This document shows positions 51,938 to 61,516 of a stretch of DNA of 64,000 nucleotides, one piece after another (position 1 is the first letter of the stretch; every line of letters begins with the position of its first letter). The notes beneath the pieces were generated by a model. That model was not told the origin of the DNA. It saw only the letters and a program-made list of their open reading frames with translations, and did no database searches. Source of the stretch: Ectobacillus funiculus (lineage in GTDB: Bacteria; Bacillota; Bacilli; Bacillales; Bacillaceae_G); NCBI RefSeq assembly GCF_042429435.1, contig NZ_JBHMAF010000188.1; one strand, written 5' to 3'. The position numbers and the translations under genes are program-made.

Positions 51938-52793
51938 GATTTGTCCCCCCTTTTCATCTGATTTTTCATCTATTTCCTATCATAATACAACTTGACCTGT
52001 TCAAACCTGACAAATATGTGAACATTATTTATTTCAGATCACAATTACACATTTCCGTAAAGCATAACAAAATAAAATCATTCTATCTTGTACGTTATCA
52101 AAAAATGCCGGCATAATCAAGCAATGGAAACGATTCTACAGAAAAGAGAGCTGCTCCAAATAATGCTTGTCTATATAAGTCGAATTTAATTCTTACACCT
52201 TCTTATTCAGTGACTAAATCATCATTCAAATTGCCTTTATAAGGCACTGTATTCTGTATGAATTTGTGCTGCAATGGGATTGTGAGAAAATATTTAGTTC
52301 AACTTATATAGCATACAAATATTTTTTTCAACCTCACCCTTTTTATTCCACTTTAAGAAAGCTGAAATTAAAGAAAACTCGCCGACTGGCGAGCCTTGCC
52401 CCTGGGCGAAGGCAGAGGCGTAGTTGCACTTATACTTTGTTCCTAAAATTTCTCACGACGTCGAATGGTCTTCCAGCTAGAAATTTATACTTTTTTAAAG
52501 TGTAAAGAAAACTCGCCGACTGGCGAGCCCTGCCCCTGGGCGAAGACAGAGGTGTAGCCCTACTTATACTGTATTCCTAAAATTTCCGACTACGTCGAAT
52601 TCACTTTTAGCTGGAAATTTATACTTTTTTAAAGTGTAAAGAAAACTCGCCGACTGGCGAGCCCTGCCCCTGGGCGAAGACAGAGGTGTAGCCCTACTTA
52701 TACTGTATTCCTAAAATTTCCGACTACGTCGAATTCACTTTTAGCTGGAAATTTATACTTTTCTACAGCGTGAAAAAACGTGTGATGAATCCA
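51938..52793. other. Intergenic region between engB and hemA
   Basis: 856 bp without a gene. The right portion next to hemA (about 51938-52050) must carry its promoter; TTGAAC, TGATAG and other pieces are present, but I find no clean -35/-10 pair and no clear PerR box. Positions 52370-52775 are three tandem repeat units. The AT-rich middle shows nothing I recognise. Confidence 0.5.
52370..52775 (+). repeat. Three tandem units of the dispersed hairpin repeat
   Basis: Units start at about 52370, 52507 and 52641 (period 134). The second and third are identical for about the first 120 bases, indicating recent duplication. All carry the CTCGCC-GACT-GGCGAG hairpin. Confidence 0.95.
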
Positions 52794-52802
52794 TCACACG
52801 TT
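52773..52802. terminator. Terminator overlapping the engB stop
   Basis: AACGTGTGATG / CATCACACGTT with loop AATC and a T run on the minus strand. The engB stop TGA lies inside. Confidence 0.88.
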
Positions 52803-53405
52803 CTCCTCTTCGCGTTCATGTATATGTGTAAATGTATGAATTGCTTTCCAAGCTTCCTCTTTACCAAGCCCTGTTTCGGAAGAAAATAACACAACAATAT
52901 CTCCCTTTTCAATGTCCAGCGTCTCCTTGACAACCTTCAAATGCTTTTGCCATTTTCCCTTTGGGATTTTATCAGCCTTCGTTGCGATCACAATAACAGG
53001 AATCTCATAATGCTTTAAGAAGTCATACATCATAACATCGTCATTTGTAGGGGGATGACGTAAATCCACAATAAGAACAACTGCCTTAAGCTGCTCACGT
53101 CCGGTAAAATACGTTTCAATCATTTTACCCCACGTTTCTTTTTCTGACTTTGATACCTTGGCATAACCGTAACCAGGCACGTCTACAAAATACATGACAT
53201 CGTTAATAATATAAAAATTCAATGTTTGTGTTTTTCCAGGCTTAGAAGAAATACGGGCTAGGCTTTTTCGGTTAATCATCCTGTTAATAAAGGACGATTT
53301 TCCGACATTAGAGCGCCCTGCCAAAGCAATTTCCGGAAGATCACCTTCCGGATATTGCGCGGGCTTCACAGCGCTGATGACAATTTCTGATTTCGTTACT
53401 TTCAT
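52794..53405 (-). CDS. engB: Ribosome biogenesis GTPase EngB (YsxC)
   Basis: 203 residues, small GTPase needed for 50S assembly. G1 GRSNVGKSSFINRM, G2/G3 KPGKTQTLNFY and VDVPGYGYAKV, G4 ATKADK, and G5 FSSETG. Starts within the lonA stop (ATGA overlap), so translation is coupled. Confidence 0.95.
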   Translation of the reverse strand: MKVTKSEIVISAVKPAQYPEGDLPEIALAGRSNVGKSSFINRMINRKSLARISSKPGKTQTLNFYIINDVMYFVDVPGYGYAKVSKSEKETWGKMIETYFTGREQLKAVVLIVDLRHPPTNDDVMMYDFLKHYEIPVIVIATKADKIPKGKWQKHLKVVKETLDIEKGDIVVLFSSETGLGKEEAWKAIHTFTHIHEREEENV

Positions 53406-55723
53406 TGCTTCACTCCTACTAACGCATGCTTCAGCACCTCATCAAGATGTGATACCGGCACAAAGGTTAGATTTTCCTTTACACTCTCTGGAATATCATC
53501 GAGATCCTTTTCATTGTCTGCCGGGATAATCACCTTTTTCAGTCCAGCGCGGTGCGCACTCAGTGATTTTTCCTTTAGACCGCCAATCGGTAATACACGT
53601 CCGCGCAGAGTAATTTCTCCTGTCATGCCAACCTCTCTGCTAACAGGCCTGCCTGTGAGGGCTGAGATAAGTGCCGTTGCCATCGTAATCCCGGCAGACG
53701 GTCCATCCTTTGGCACGGCTCCTTCTGGTACATGGATGTGAATATCATTTTTCTCATGGAAATCAGGGTCGATATGCAACTCAGCCGCACGGGAACGAAT
53801 ATAGCTGAATGCCGCCTGTGCTGATTCCTTCATAACATCGCCAAGCTTTCCTGTCAAAATTAACTTTCCTTTTCCAGGATATAGCGACACTTCAATTGCA
53901 AGCGTATCTCCGCCCGCTGCCGTGTAAGCCAGACCAGTTGCTACACCAACCTGATCCTGATGCTCTGCTTCTCCATAGCGGAATCTCTTTTTGCCAAGAA
54001 ACTCTACCACACTCTTCTCTGTTACAACAATACGCTTTCTATCTTCCGTAACAAGAATTTTAGCTGCTTTGCGACACACTGTTGCGAGCTGACGTTCAAG
54101 TGTCCGAACACCAGCCTCACGTGTGTAATAACGAATAATATCTAATAGGGCATCTTCTCGAACCTGCAGTTTTCCTTTACTAAGGCCATGCTCCTGCACC
54201 TGCTTTGGAAGCAAGTGGTCGCTTGCGATATGCACTTTCTCTAGTTCCGTATATCCGGCAATCGAGATAACCTCCATCCGATCCAACAGCGGGCCTGGAA
54301 TGCTAGAGAGCGTATTAGCGGTAGCAATAAACATCACCTTCGATAAGTTGTACGGCTCTTCAATGTAATGATCGCTAAAATTATGATTTTGTTCCGGGTC
54401 CAACACCTCCAGCAAGGCTGCAGACGGATCTCCTCGGAAATCACTTGACATTTTGTCAATCTCATCTAATAGAAACACTGGATTAATCGTTTTCGCTTTC
54501 TTCATCCCTTGAATAATGCGGCCAGGCATTGCTCCAACGTACGTTCTTCGGTGACCTCGAATCTCTGATTCGTCACGCACACCACCTAGGGAAATACGAA
54601 CAAAATTACGGTTTAATGATCTTGCAATCGAACGGGCAAGCGATGTTTTCCCGACGCCTGGAGGACCAACAAGACAGAGAATAGGTCCCTTTAAGGAGCG
54701 GGTGAGCTGTTGTACGGCAAGATACTCTAGTACACGTTCTTTTACCTTCTCGAGTCCAAAGTGATCTTCATCCAAAATTCCTTCAGCACGCTCAATGTCC
54801 AAAATGTCCTCTGTTGCTTCCGTCCAAGGAAGCGACAACAACCAATCAATATAATTACGAATAACTCCGCTCTCAGCAGAGCTAACTGGCAGCTTTTCGT
54901 AACGATCCAGCTCGCGAAGCGCCGCTTGCTTTGTCTCATTTGGCATGCCGGAGTTCTCAATTTTATCCCGCAGCTCTTCTACTTCCCCGCCTTTTCCTTC
55001 CTTGTCGCCAAGCTCCTTTTGGATTGCCTTCATCTGTTCACGAAGAAAATACTCTCTTTGTGTTCGTTCCATTGAACGCTTTACACGCTGCCCAATCTTC
55101 TTTTCAAGATTTAACAGCTCCTGCTCGTCTTGAATGAGAGCAATAAGCGTCTGCAGCCGTTCTTTAATATTAGTAATAGCCAATATTTCCTGCTTTTCCT
55201 TTGTTTTCAACGGCAGATGAGAGGAAATTAAATCAGCTAAACGTCCAGGCTCATCTATATCCGCAACAGTCGCAAATACCTCGTTGGAGATTTTCTTAGA
55301 TAACTTGATATATTCGTCAAATTGTTCAAGCAATGAACGCATCAACGCTTTCTCCTCTAAGTCTCCTGCTTCCTCATCCTCTAAGATGCGAACAGCAGCA
55401 TTCGTAACATCTTCTTCCTCCAAAAGTTCCTGTATTTCTGCCCTATGTAAACCTTCTACAAGCACACGTACCGTATTATTCGGCAGCTTTAGCATTTGCT
55501 TCACCTTTGCCAGCGTACCGATCGGATACAAATCATCTTTATGCGGCTCGTCAATATTTACATCTTTTTGCATCACTAAAAACACAATATTGTCGTCTAT
55601 CGCTGCATTTTCGAGCGCTTGTATCGATTTTTCTCGTCCTACATCAAGATGCAGAACCATCGTTGGATACACAAGAATGCCTCTCAATGGCAGGAGGGGA
55701 ATAACCCTTTCGTTATCCTTCAT
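53402..55723 (-). CDS. lonA: ATP-dependent protease LonA
   Basis: 773 residues: N-terminal substrate domain from MKDNERVIPLLPLRGILVYP, AAA+ domain with GPPGVGKTSLARSIA and FLLDEIDKM, and the Ser-Lys protease with DGPSAGITMATALIS and GGLKEKSLSAHRAGLKK. The frame opens at 55762; the ATG at 55723 matches the family, though GGAGG is 12 nt away, an unusual spacing. Operon with engB. Confidence 0.96.
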   Translation of the reverse strand: MKDNERVIPLLPLRGILVYPTMVLHLDVGREKSIQALENAAIDDNIVFLVMQKDVNIDEPHKDDLYPIGTLAKVKQMLKLPNNTVRVLVEGLHRAEIQELLEEEDVTNAAVRILEDEEAGDLEEKALMRSLLEQFDEYIKLSKKISNEVFATVADIDEPGRLADLISSHLPLKTKEKQEILAITNIKERLQTLIALIQDEQELLNLEKKIGQRVKRSMERTQREYFLREQMKAIQKELGDKEGKGGEVEELRDKIENSGMPNETKQAALRELDRYEKLPVSSAESGVIRNYIDWLLSLPWTEATEDILDIERAEGILDEDHFGLEKVKERVLEYLAVQQLTRSLKGPILCLVGPPGVGKTSLARSIARSLNRNFVRISLGGVRDESEIRGHRRTYVGAMPGRIIQGMKKAKTINPVFLLDEIDKMSSDFRGDPSAALLEVLDPEQNHNFSDHYIEEPYNLSKVMFIATANTLSSIPGPLLDRMEVISIAGYTELEKVHIASDHLLPKQVQEHGLSKGKLQVREDALLDIIRYYTREAGVRTLERQLATVCRKAAKILVTEDRKRIVVTEKSVVEFLGKKRFRYGEAEHQDQVGVATGLAYTAAGGDTLAIEVSLYPGKGKLILTGKLGDVMKESAQAAFSYIRSRAAELHIDPDFHEKNDIHIHVPEGAVPKDGPSAGITMATALISALTGRPVSREVGMTGEITLRGRVLPIGGLKEKSLSAHRAGLKKVIIPADNEKDLDDIPESVKENLTFVPVSHLDEVLKHALVGVKQ

Positions 55724-55844
55724 GTTGTAATAGCACCTCCGATTTATAAATTCCCTGTTCAATTATTGTATATTACAACAGAACTGTTATGCAATTTCTG
55801 AGACATAAGAAAAGCAGATACGGTTTATTTTGCTGCGGGAGCAA

Positions 55845-55956
55845 AACAAACCGTGGACAAAGACAGGGGTGTAGTTGCCCTTATACTTTATTCCTAAAAT
55901 TTCTCGCTACGTCGAATGATCTCCCAGCTAGAAATTTATACTTTCTTAAAGTGTTA
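55845..55956 (+). repeat. Dispersed repeat, module A partly decayed
   Basis: GGACAAAGACAGGGGTGTAGTTGC, then an intact module B with CTCGCTACGTCGAATG and GCTAGAAATTTATAC. The leading hairpin is lost or replaced. Confidence 0.85.
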
Positions 55957-56065
55957 AAAAGGACGAAAAACGAAAAATGGACTTCGCTTCAGCAGCAAGG
56001 CCTAAACGAAGTCAAACACAAGTAACCAGCTGGGCAGCCGATTGCTGTTTCTTAAAGCTAGCCCT

Positions 56066-56196
56066 GCCCTTGGGCGAAGACAGAGGCGTAGCTGCACTTA
56101 CACTATATTCCTAAAATTTCTGACTACATCGAATAACTTCTAGCTAGAAATTTATACGTTCCTACAGCGTAAAGAAAACTCGTCGATTGGCGAGAC
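56066..56196 (+). repeat. Dispersed repeat whose final hairpin ends lonB
   Basis: Starts within CTAGCCCTGCCCTTGGGCGAAG, module B with CTGACTACATCGAATAAC, then a second module A hairpin CTCGTC-GATT-GGCGAG at 56179-56194. Confidence 0.9.
56171..56194 (-). terminator. lonB terminator formed by repeat module A
   Basis: Minus-strand reading: CTCGCC-AATC-GACGAG then TTTTCTTT, 10 nt after the lonB stop. No other hairpin is present in the following 100 bp, so the repeat appears to have been adopted as the terminator. Confidence 0.75.
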
Positions 56197-56204
56197 CTGC
56201 CCAA

Positions 56205-57884
56205 TTATATAGATTGAATATCCCCCTCATTAAAGGAAGACTGAATAGCTTCGATACTAGTACGCGCAGAGGAAGGAGCAGAAACAATCGCTCGTGCCAG
56301 TACCTCCTTCATATGCCGAACGGGTACAATTTCAATACCCTTAATGGAATATAAGATTGGCTGCATATTTTCTGCAGGAATGAGAACCATTTTGGCTCCT
56401 GCTTTTTTTGCCGCTTTAATCTTCGCATACACACCGCCTACCGGCTTTACTTCTCCATGAATGCTTATTTCACCAGTCATTGCAATTTCATTTTTCACAT
56501 ATACGCCGTGTACCGCAGAATATACACCAACCGCCATTGCAATACCCGCAGATGGACCATCTACCGGTACTCCTCCTGGAAAGTTAATATGTACATCATA
56601 CCCTTGCGGAAGTAATTCAAGTGAGCGAAGAACTGTCGTGACATTCTCAACAGACCCTTTGGCCATACTTTTACGACGAATCGACTTTGTCTGGCTTCCG
56701 ATACTTTCCTCTTCTACAATTCCCGTAATCATAAGCGACCCTTTTCCATCCGTCGGTATCGCTGTTACTTCAATTTCTAAAAGAGCTCCCATGTTCGGAC
56801 CATATACGGCCAAGCCGTTTACCAGACCGATTCTCGGAATTGGATAAATACGTTTTTCATGCTTCGGTGTAAGCTGGCTAGAGTGGATAACCCACTCAAT
56901 ATCTTCATCCTGAATATACGAACGATTTTCATTAATCGCCATCCCAGCTGCAATTTGCACAAGATTAATGGCTTCACGACCGTTTCGGGCATATTGCCCA
57001 ATCATAGTCAGCCCTTTCCGCCCGATTTCTAGATTTACTTTAGATGCCGCATTTAAAGCAACCGCTTCAACCTCTTCCGTATCAAGCTCCCGGAAAAAGA
57101 CTTCCAGACAGCGGGAACGAATTGCCGGAGGGATTTCCTCTGGTGATCTAGTTGTTGCGCCGACGAGACGAAAATCAGCAGGTAAACCATTTTGAAAAAT
57201 GTCGTGAATATATGTAGGAATCATTGTGTTTTCTTCGCTATAATATGCACTTTCTAAAAAGACCTTTCGATCCTCAAGTACCTTAAGCATTTTGTTCATT
57301 TGAACCGGATGCAGTTCCCCAATTTCATCAATAAAGAGGATACCGCCGTGTGCATCAGTTACTGCTCCCTTTTTCGGCTGCGGAATTCCGGCCTGCCCCA
57401 TCGCTCCGGCTCCCTGATAAATCGGGTCATGCACGGAACCAATCAGGGGATCTGCAATTCCTCTTTCATCAAAACGTGCTGTTGTTGCATCAAGCTCAAC
57501 GAAGACAGATGCTGCACGAAATGGAGATTTCGCATTTTTTTTCGCTTCCTCTAGCACAAGCCTAGCAGCAGCTGTTTTGCCGACTCCCGGAGGTCCGTAT
57601 ATAATGACGTGCTGCGGATTTGGTCCGCACAGCGCTGCTTTTAGCGCTTTAATGCCATCCTCTTGACCAATAATATCAGCAAACGAAGATGGCCTCACTC
57701 GTTCAGCAAGCGGCTCTGTCAAGGAAACCATCCTCATTTTCCGGAGCTGCTCCATCTCTTTTCGTGACTCTTTATCAATTGAAATCTTTTGCGTACGCTG
57801 ACTTCTAAGCAAATGCCAAAAGTAGAGACCAACAATTACACCAAGCGCCAACTGAATGAGCAAAATGATGTTCGTCCAGCTCAT
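56205..57884 (-). CDS. lonB: ATP-dependent protease LonB
   Basis: 559 residues. N-terminal membrane helix (about 5-22), AAA+ domain with IYGPPGVGKTAAARLV, ILFIDEIGEL and GATTRSPEEIPPAIRSRC, and the protease domain VDGPSAGIAMAVGVYS with VKPVGGVYAKIKAAKKAG. Forespore-specific Lon of sporulating bacilli. Start ATG at 57884 with GGGAGGG upstream; the GGIVM extension is ignored. A SigF-like promoter precedes it. Confidence 0.95.
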   Translation of the reverse strand: MSWTNIILLIQLALGVIVGLYFWHLLRSQRTQKISIDKESRKEMEQLRKMRMVSLTEPLAERVRPSSFADIIGQEDGIKALKAALCGPNPQHVIIYGPPGVGKTAAARLVLEEAKKNAKSPFRAASVFVELDATTARFDERGIADPLIGSVHDPIYQGAGAMGQAGIPQPKKGAVTDAHGGILFIDEIGELHPVQMNKMLKVLEDRKVFLESAYYSEENTMIPTYIHDIFQNGLPADFRLVGATTRSPEEIPPAIRSRCLEVFFRELDTEEVEAVALNAASKVNLEIGRKGLTMIGQYARNGREAINLVQIAAGMAINENRSYIQDEDIEWVIHSSQLTPKHEKRIYPIPRIGLVNGLAVYGPNMGALLEIEVTAIPTDGKGSLMITGIVEEESIGSQTKSIRRKSMAKGSVENVTTVLRSLELLPQGYDVHINFPGGVPVDGPSAGIAMAVGVYSAVHGVYVKNEIAMTGEISIHGEVKPVGGVYAKIKAAKKAGAKMVLIPAENMQPILYSIKGIEIVPVRHMKEVLARAIVSAPSSARTSIEAIQSSFNEGDIQSI

Positions 57885-57917
57885 CACAATCCCTCCCAAA
57901 CCCTACTATTTTCTTCT

Positions 57918-57946
57918 AGTATCTCCGAGTAAGGTGTAGGATAAAC
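57918..57946 (-). promoter_or_regulatory. SigF promoter of lonB
   Basis: GTTTA (57946-57942), 15-nt spacer, GGAGATACT (57926-57918). The -10 fits GGNNANAMT at every fixed base and the spacer equals the SigF norm. B. subtilis lonB is SigF-controlled. Confidence 0.7.
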
Positions 57947-57954
57947 ATAAGAAG

Positions 57955-57982
57955 AAACAGCAATTGTGGACAATTGCTGTTT
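57955..57982. terminator. Terminator of clpX
   Basis: Perfect 12-bp stem AAACAGCAATTG / CAATTGCTGTTT with loop TGGA, 11 nt after the clpX stop. Just upstream of the lonB promoter. Confidence 0.9.
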
Positions 57983-57993
57983 CTCTCTATACA

Positions 57994-59259
57994 TTACGCT
58001 GATGTTTTTGTGCCTTGCTCTAATATCGTACCGTCATGAAGCACAAGCTTTGGCGGTGCTCCATCAGTAACGGTTTCTTGTGAAATAATGCATTTCTCAA
58101 TATCATCGCGGGATGGAAGTTCAAACATCACATCAAGCATAATGCCTTCAATGATGGAACGTAATCCACGTGCACCCGTTTTGCGCTCAATCGCCTTTTT
58201 AGCAATTTCAAGCAGCGCTCCTTCTTCAAACTCTAATTCAACATCATCGAGTTCTAGAAGCTTTTGATATTGCTTCACAAGCGCATTCTTCGGCTTTGTC
58301 AAAATTTCAACAAGTGCATCCTCATCCAATTGCTCCAAGTTTGCAATTACTGGAAGACGACCGATGAATTCAGGAATCAAACCAAACTTCAACAAATCCT
58401 CTGGAAGCACATGTGATAGAACTTTTTCGTCATCGACATGTTTCTTTGCCGTACCTGTCTCAAAGCCAATAACCTTTTTGCCTAGGCGGCGCTTAATGAT
58501 TTGTTCGATGCCATCAAATGCTCCACCGCAAATAAAGAGAATATTTGTTGTATCAATTTGAATAAACTCCTGATGCGGATGCTTGCGGCCTCCTTGTGGC
58601 GGAACGCTGGCAACCGTACCTTCTAAAATTTTCAAAAGTGCCTGCTGCACACCTTCTCCTGACACATCGCGTGTAATTGAAGGATTTTCAGACTTACGCG
58701 CTACTTTATCAATTTCGTCTATGTAGATAATCCCTTTTTCTGCTTTCTCTACATCGTAATCAGCTGCCTGAATCAGCTTTAACAAAATATTTTCTACATC
58801 TTCTCCGACATACCCGGCTTCTGTTAAAGAAGTCGCATCGGCAATTGCAAACGGAACGTTCAAAATACGTGCCAAGGTTTGTGCCAATAACGTTTTACCG
58901 CTTCCTGTCGGTCCAATTAGGGCGATATTGCTTTTCGACAATTCAACATCATCAATCTTGCTGTTAGAGTTAATACGTTTATAGTGGTTGTATACTGCAA
59001 CTGCCAAAGCTTTTTTTGCCTTATTTTGTCCGATTACATATTCAGCCAAAATTTCGCGGATTTCTGCTGGTTTTGGAACATCCTTGAATTCTACTTCATC
59101 GTCCTTAGATAACTCCTCTTGAACGATTTCAGTACAAAGTTCAATACACTCATCGCAAATATAAACTCCTGGTCCTGCTACAAGCTTACGCACTTGCGTT
59201 TGCGTTTTACCGCAAAAAGAACATTTTAATTGCCCTTTTTCATCATTAAATTTAAACAT
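57994..59259 (-). CDS. clpX: ATP-dependent Clp protease ATP-binding subunit ClpX
   Basis: 421 residues. N-terminal zinc domain with CSFCGKTQTQ and CDECIELC, Walker A GPTGSGKTLLAQTLA, Walker B IIYIDEIDKVARKS, and sensor-2 GARGLRSIIE. Unfolds substrates for ClpP. ATG at 59259 with AAGGGGTG upstream. Follows tig, as in many bacteria, with 658 bp including repeats between. Confidence 0.97.
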   Translation of the reverse strand: MFKFNDEKGQLKCSFCGKTQTQVRKLVAGPGVYICDECIELCTEIVQEELSKDDEVEFKDVPKPAEIREILAEYVIGQNKAKKALAVAVYNHYKRINSNSKIDDVELSKSNIALIGPTGSGKTLLAQTLARILNVPFAIADATSLTEAGYVGEDVENILLKLIQAADYDVEKAEKGIIYIDEIDKVARKSENPSITRDVSGEGVQQALLKILEGTVASVPPQGGRKHPHQEFIQIDTTNILFICGGAFDGIEQIIKRRLGKKVIGFETGTAKKHVDDEKVLSHVLPEDLLKFGLIPEFIGRLPVIANLEQLDEDALVEILTKPKNALVKQYQKLLELDDVELEFEEGALLEIAKKAIERKTGARGLRSIIEGIMLDVMFELPSRDDIEKCIISQETVTDGAPPKLVLHDGTILEQGTKTSA

Positions 59260-59465
59260 ACCTTCACACCCCTTAAAAAGTGCTAGAAACAGTACCCACT
59301 ATATGTAGAATGAAATTACTACCGTATGTAAATACATATTATGTCACTATGTGCTTAGAAATACAAATTATATGGTTTCATATGTACAGGGCAAATTTTT
59401 TACAACCTTTAAAAAATATATATTCTGTGTCACTTAAGCGTTTTCCTGCAATCCAAGAAAAATGG

Positions 59466-59738
59466 TTATAAAGAAAACTCGCTGTTTGCGAGCCCTGTCC
59501 CTGGGCGAAAACAGAGGCGTAGTTGTACTTACACTGTACTCCTAAAATTTCCAACCACATCAAATTTGCTTTCGGCTGGAAATTTATACTTTCTTTACAG
59601 TGTAAAGAAAACCCGCTGATTGGCGAGCCGCTAGGCGAAGACAGAAGCGTAGTTGCATTTACACTGTATTCCTAAAATTTCCGACTACACCGAATTGGCT
59701 TTCGGCTGGAAATTTATACTTTCTTACAGTGTAAAGAA
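59466..59738 (+). repeat. Two tandem, partly decayed repeat units
   Basis: Units at about 59466 and 59601. Module A hairpins are damaged (CTCGCTGTTTGCGAG; CCCGCTGATTGGCGAG) and module B carries changes such as CAACCACATCAAATT. Older copies than those at 52370. Confidence 0.9.
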
Positions 59739-59876
59739 AAGCAGCCACAGTCCAGTTTGCTCCTGCAGTAAACTATTCTCCTCTATCAGAAAAGCTTTTC
59801 GATCCTTATATGTATGGCGAGTGTTATATCACTGATCGAAACAAAGTTCTCTTCTCAAAAAAGGCTTTCCTTATAA

Positions 59877-59908
59877 AACAGGGCACGATCAAACATCGCG
59901 CCCTGTTT
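59877..59908. terminator. Terminator of tig
   Basis: AACAGGGC-CGAT pairs with ATCG-GCCCTGTT with one A/C mismatch, loop about 5 nt, T run on the minus strand. Confidence 0.85.
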
Positions 59909-59917
59909 ATATATAAT

Positions 59918-61204
59918 TTACGCAGTAACTTTGCTGCTTTCCACTAGGAAATCAACTGCCTTGCGAATTTTCAAGTCTTCTTTTAGTCCTTCAAGACTTC
60001 CAAGAGCTTGTGTTACAGCCTCAGCTGTCATGTTGTACATTTCAGCCATTTTTTGTACTTCTTCATTTACAGCTTCGTCTGCTGCTTCAATACCCTCTGC
60101 CTCAATAATCGTTTCAAGCACAAGGTTTGTTTTTACGCGGGATTGCGCATCTTCTTGCATTTGCCCTTTCAAAGCAGCCTCGTCTGTACCTGTGAATTGG
60201 TAGTACAATTCTAGGTTCATGCCTTGATATTGAAGGCGTTGCTCGAATTCACGAAGCATGCGGCCTAGTTCTGTTTCAATCATCGCTGCTGGAATTTCAA
60301 CTTCTGCATTTGCAACAGCTTTAGCTACCGCATCGTCACGAAGTTTGTTTTCCGCATCGCGTTTTTTGCTTTCTTCTAGGTCAGCACGAAGCTTCGCTTT
60401 TAATTCATCAAGCGTTTCAACTTCCTCGTTTACGTCTTTCGCGAACTCATCGTCTAAAGCAGGAAGCTCTTGTGCTTTAATTTCGTGTACTTTTACTTTG
60501 AATACAGCAGGCTTGCCAGCTAAATCAGCAGCATGGTATTCTTCAGGGAACGCTACTTCTACATCCTTCTCTTCGCCTGTTTTTAAGCCAACTAATTGCT
60601 CTTCAAAACCTGGGATGAATGTACCGGAACCGATTGTAAGAGAATAGTTCTCGCCTTTTCCGCCCTCGAATGCTGCACCGTCAACAAAGCCTTCGAAATC
60701 AATTACAGCTGTATCGCCGTTTTCAACTGCGCCTTCTTCTTTCACAACAAGCTCAGCTTGCTTCTCTTGCAGCTTTGTCAATTCGTTTGCTACATCTTCA
60801 TCTGTTACAGTTTCGTCTTCTTTTGTAAGCTCTAAGCCTTTGTATTCGCCCAATTTCACTTCAGGCTTTACTGTTACCTTCGCAGTAAAGATTAGATTTT
60901 TTCCTTTTTCTAATTGCTCGACGTCAATTTCAGGGTGCGCAACAGGGAAGATTCCTGTCTCATCCACTGCACTTGAATATGCTTGTGGTAAAATAATGTC
61001 TAACGCATCTTGATATAAAGACTCTACGCCAAAGCGTTGCTCGAACAATGGACGAGGCATTTTCCCTTTACGGAAACCAGGTACATTAATTGTTTTTACA
61101 ACCTTCTTGAATGCTGCATCTAACGCTTGGTTTACTTCTGCAACGTCAACCTCTACTGTTAGTACGCCAACGCTACCTTCTAATTTTTCCCACTTTGCAA
61201 CCAT
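59918..61204 (-). CDS. tig: Trigger factor
   Basis: 428 residues, ribosome-bound chaperone. N-terminal signature NVPGFRKGKMPRPLFEQRFG, FKBP-type PPIase domain (about 160-245, GDTAVIDFEGFVDGAAFEGGKGENY), and a helical C-terminal domain. ATG at 61204 with TTGGAGGGA upstream. Precedes clpX. Confidence 0.97.
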   Translation of the reverse strand: MVAKWEKLEGSVGVLTVEVDVAEVNQALDAAFKKVVKTINVPGFRKGKMPRPLFEQRFGVESLYQDALDIILPQAYSSAVDETGIFPVAHPEIDVEQLEKGKNLIFTAKVTVKPEVKLGEYKGLELTKEDETVTDEDVANELTKLQEKQAELVVKEEGAVENGDTAVIDFEGFVDGAAFEGGKGENYSLTIGSGTFIPGFEEQLVGLKTGEEKDVEVAFPEEYHAADLAGKPAVFKVKVHEIKAQELPALDDEFAKDVNEEVETLDELKAKLRADLEESKKRDAENKLRDDAVAKAVANAEVEIPAAMIETELGRMLREFEQRLQYQGMNLELYYQFTGTDEAALKGQMQEDAQSRVKTNLVLETIIEAEGIEAADEAVNEEVQKMAEMYNMTAEAVTQALGSLEGLKEDLKIRKAVDFLVESSKVTA

Positions 61205-61511
61205 TTATTCTTTCCCTCCAACAACGATATTAATAAACTATTATGACTCGGTATGTATGTCCGAGAACAATACGAAACTGAGTAAAGTGCTGTTGCTTTA
61301 CTTGCTTCACGAAAAAGGCAGGAATCTGCCTCCTGCAACCATTACATTATAACATAGAATATTATCGTTTCAACATCACCGTACGTTCTTTTTCTTTACA
61401 CTGTAAGAAAGTATAAATTTCCAACTAGAAGTCATGCGACGTAGTTGGGAATTTTAAGAATACAGTGTAAGTACAAATATGCCCCTATCTCCGCCAGTCG
61501 GCGAGTTTTCT
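61205..61511. other. Intergenic region between tig and ysoA
   Basis: 307 bp. The tig-proximal half is AT-rich with no called promoter; the rest is one reversed repeat unit ending at the ysoA stop. Confidence 0.5.
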
Positions 61512-61516
61512 TTACA
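61393..61516 (-). repeat. Dispersed repeat, reversed copy supplying the ysoA stop
   Basis: Plus-strand: CACTGTAAGAAAGTATAAATTTC, CGACGTAGTTGGGAATTTT, then CGCCAGTCGGCGAGTTTTCTTTACA. The TAA stop of ysoA (61514-61512) lies in the repeat edge TGTAAAG, so the element sits at the gene's very end. Confidence 0.88.

Larger units (their letters stand above)
55763..56204. other. Intergenic region between lonB and lonA
   Basis: Holds two repeat units and the lonB terminator, with about 100 bp of unassigned sequence (55960-56060) between. No gene seen. Confidence 0.5.
59260..59917. other. Intergenic region between clpX and tig
   Basis: 658 bp. Two repeat units at 59466-59738 and the tig terminator at 59877-59908. 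The 200 bp next to clpX is AT-rich and presumably holds its promoter; I cannot fix it. Nothing recognised in 59740-59870. Confidence 0.5.

Noticed and set aside
51938..52060. PerR box upstream of hemA
   Set aside because: TTGTATTATGATAGG was compared with the PerR consensus and matches only about half of the positions.
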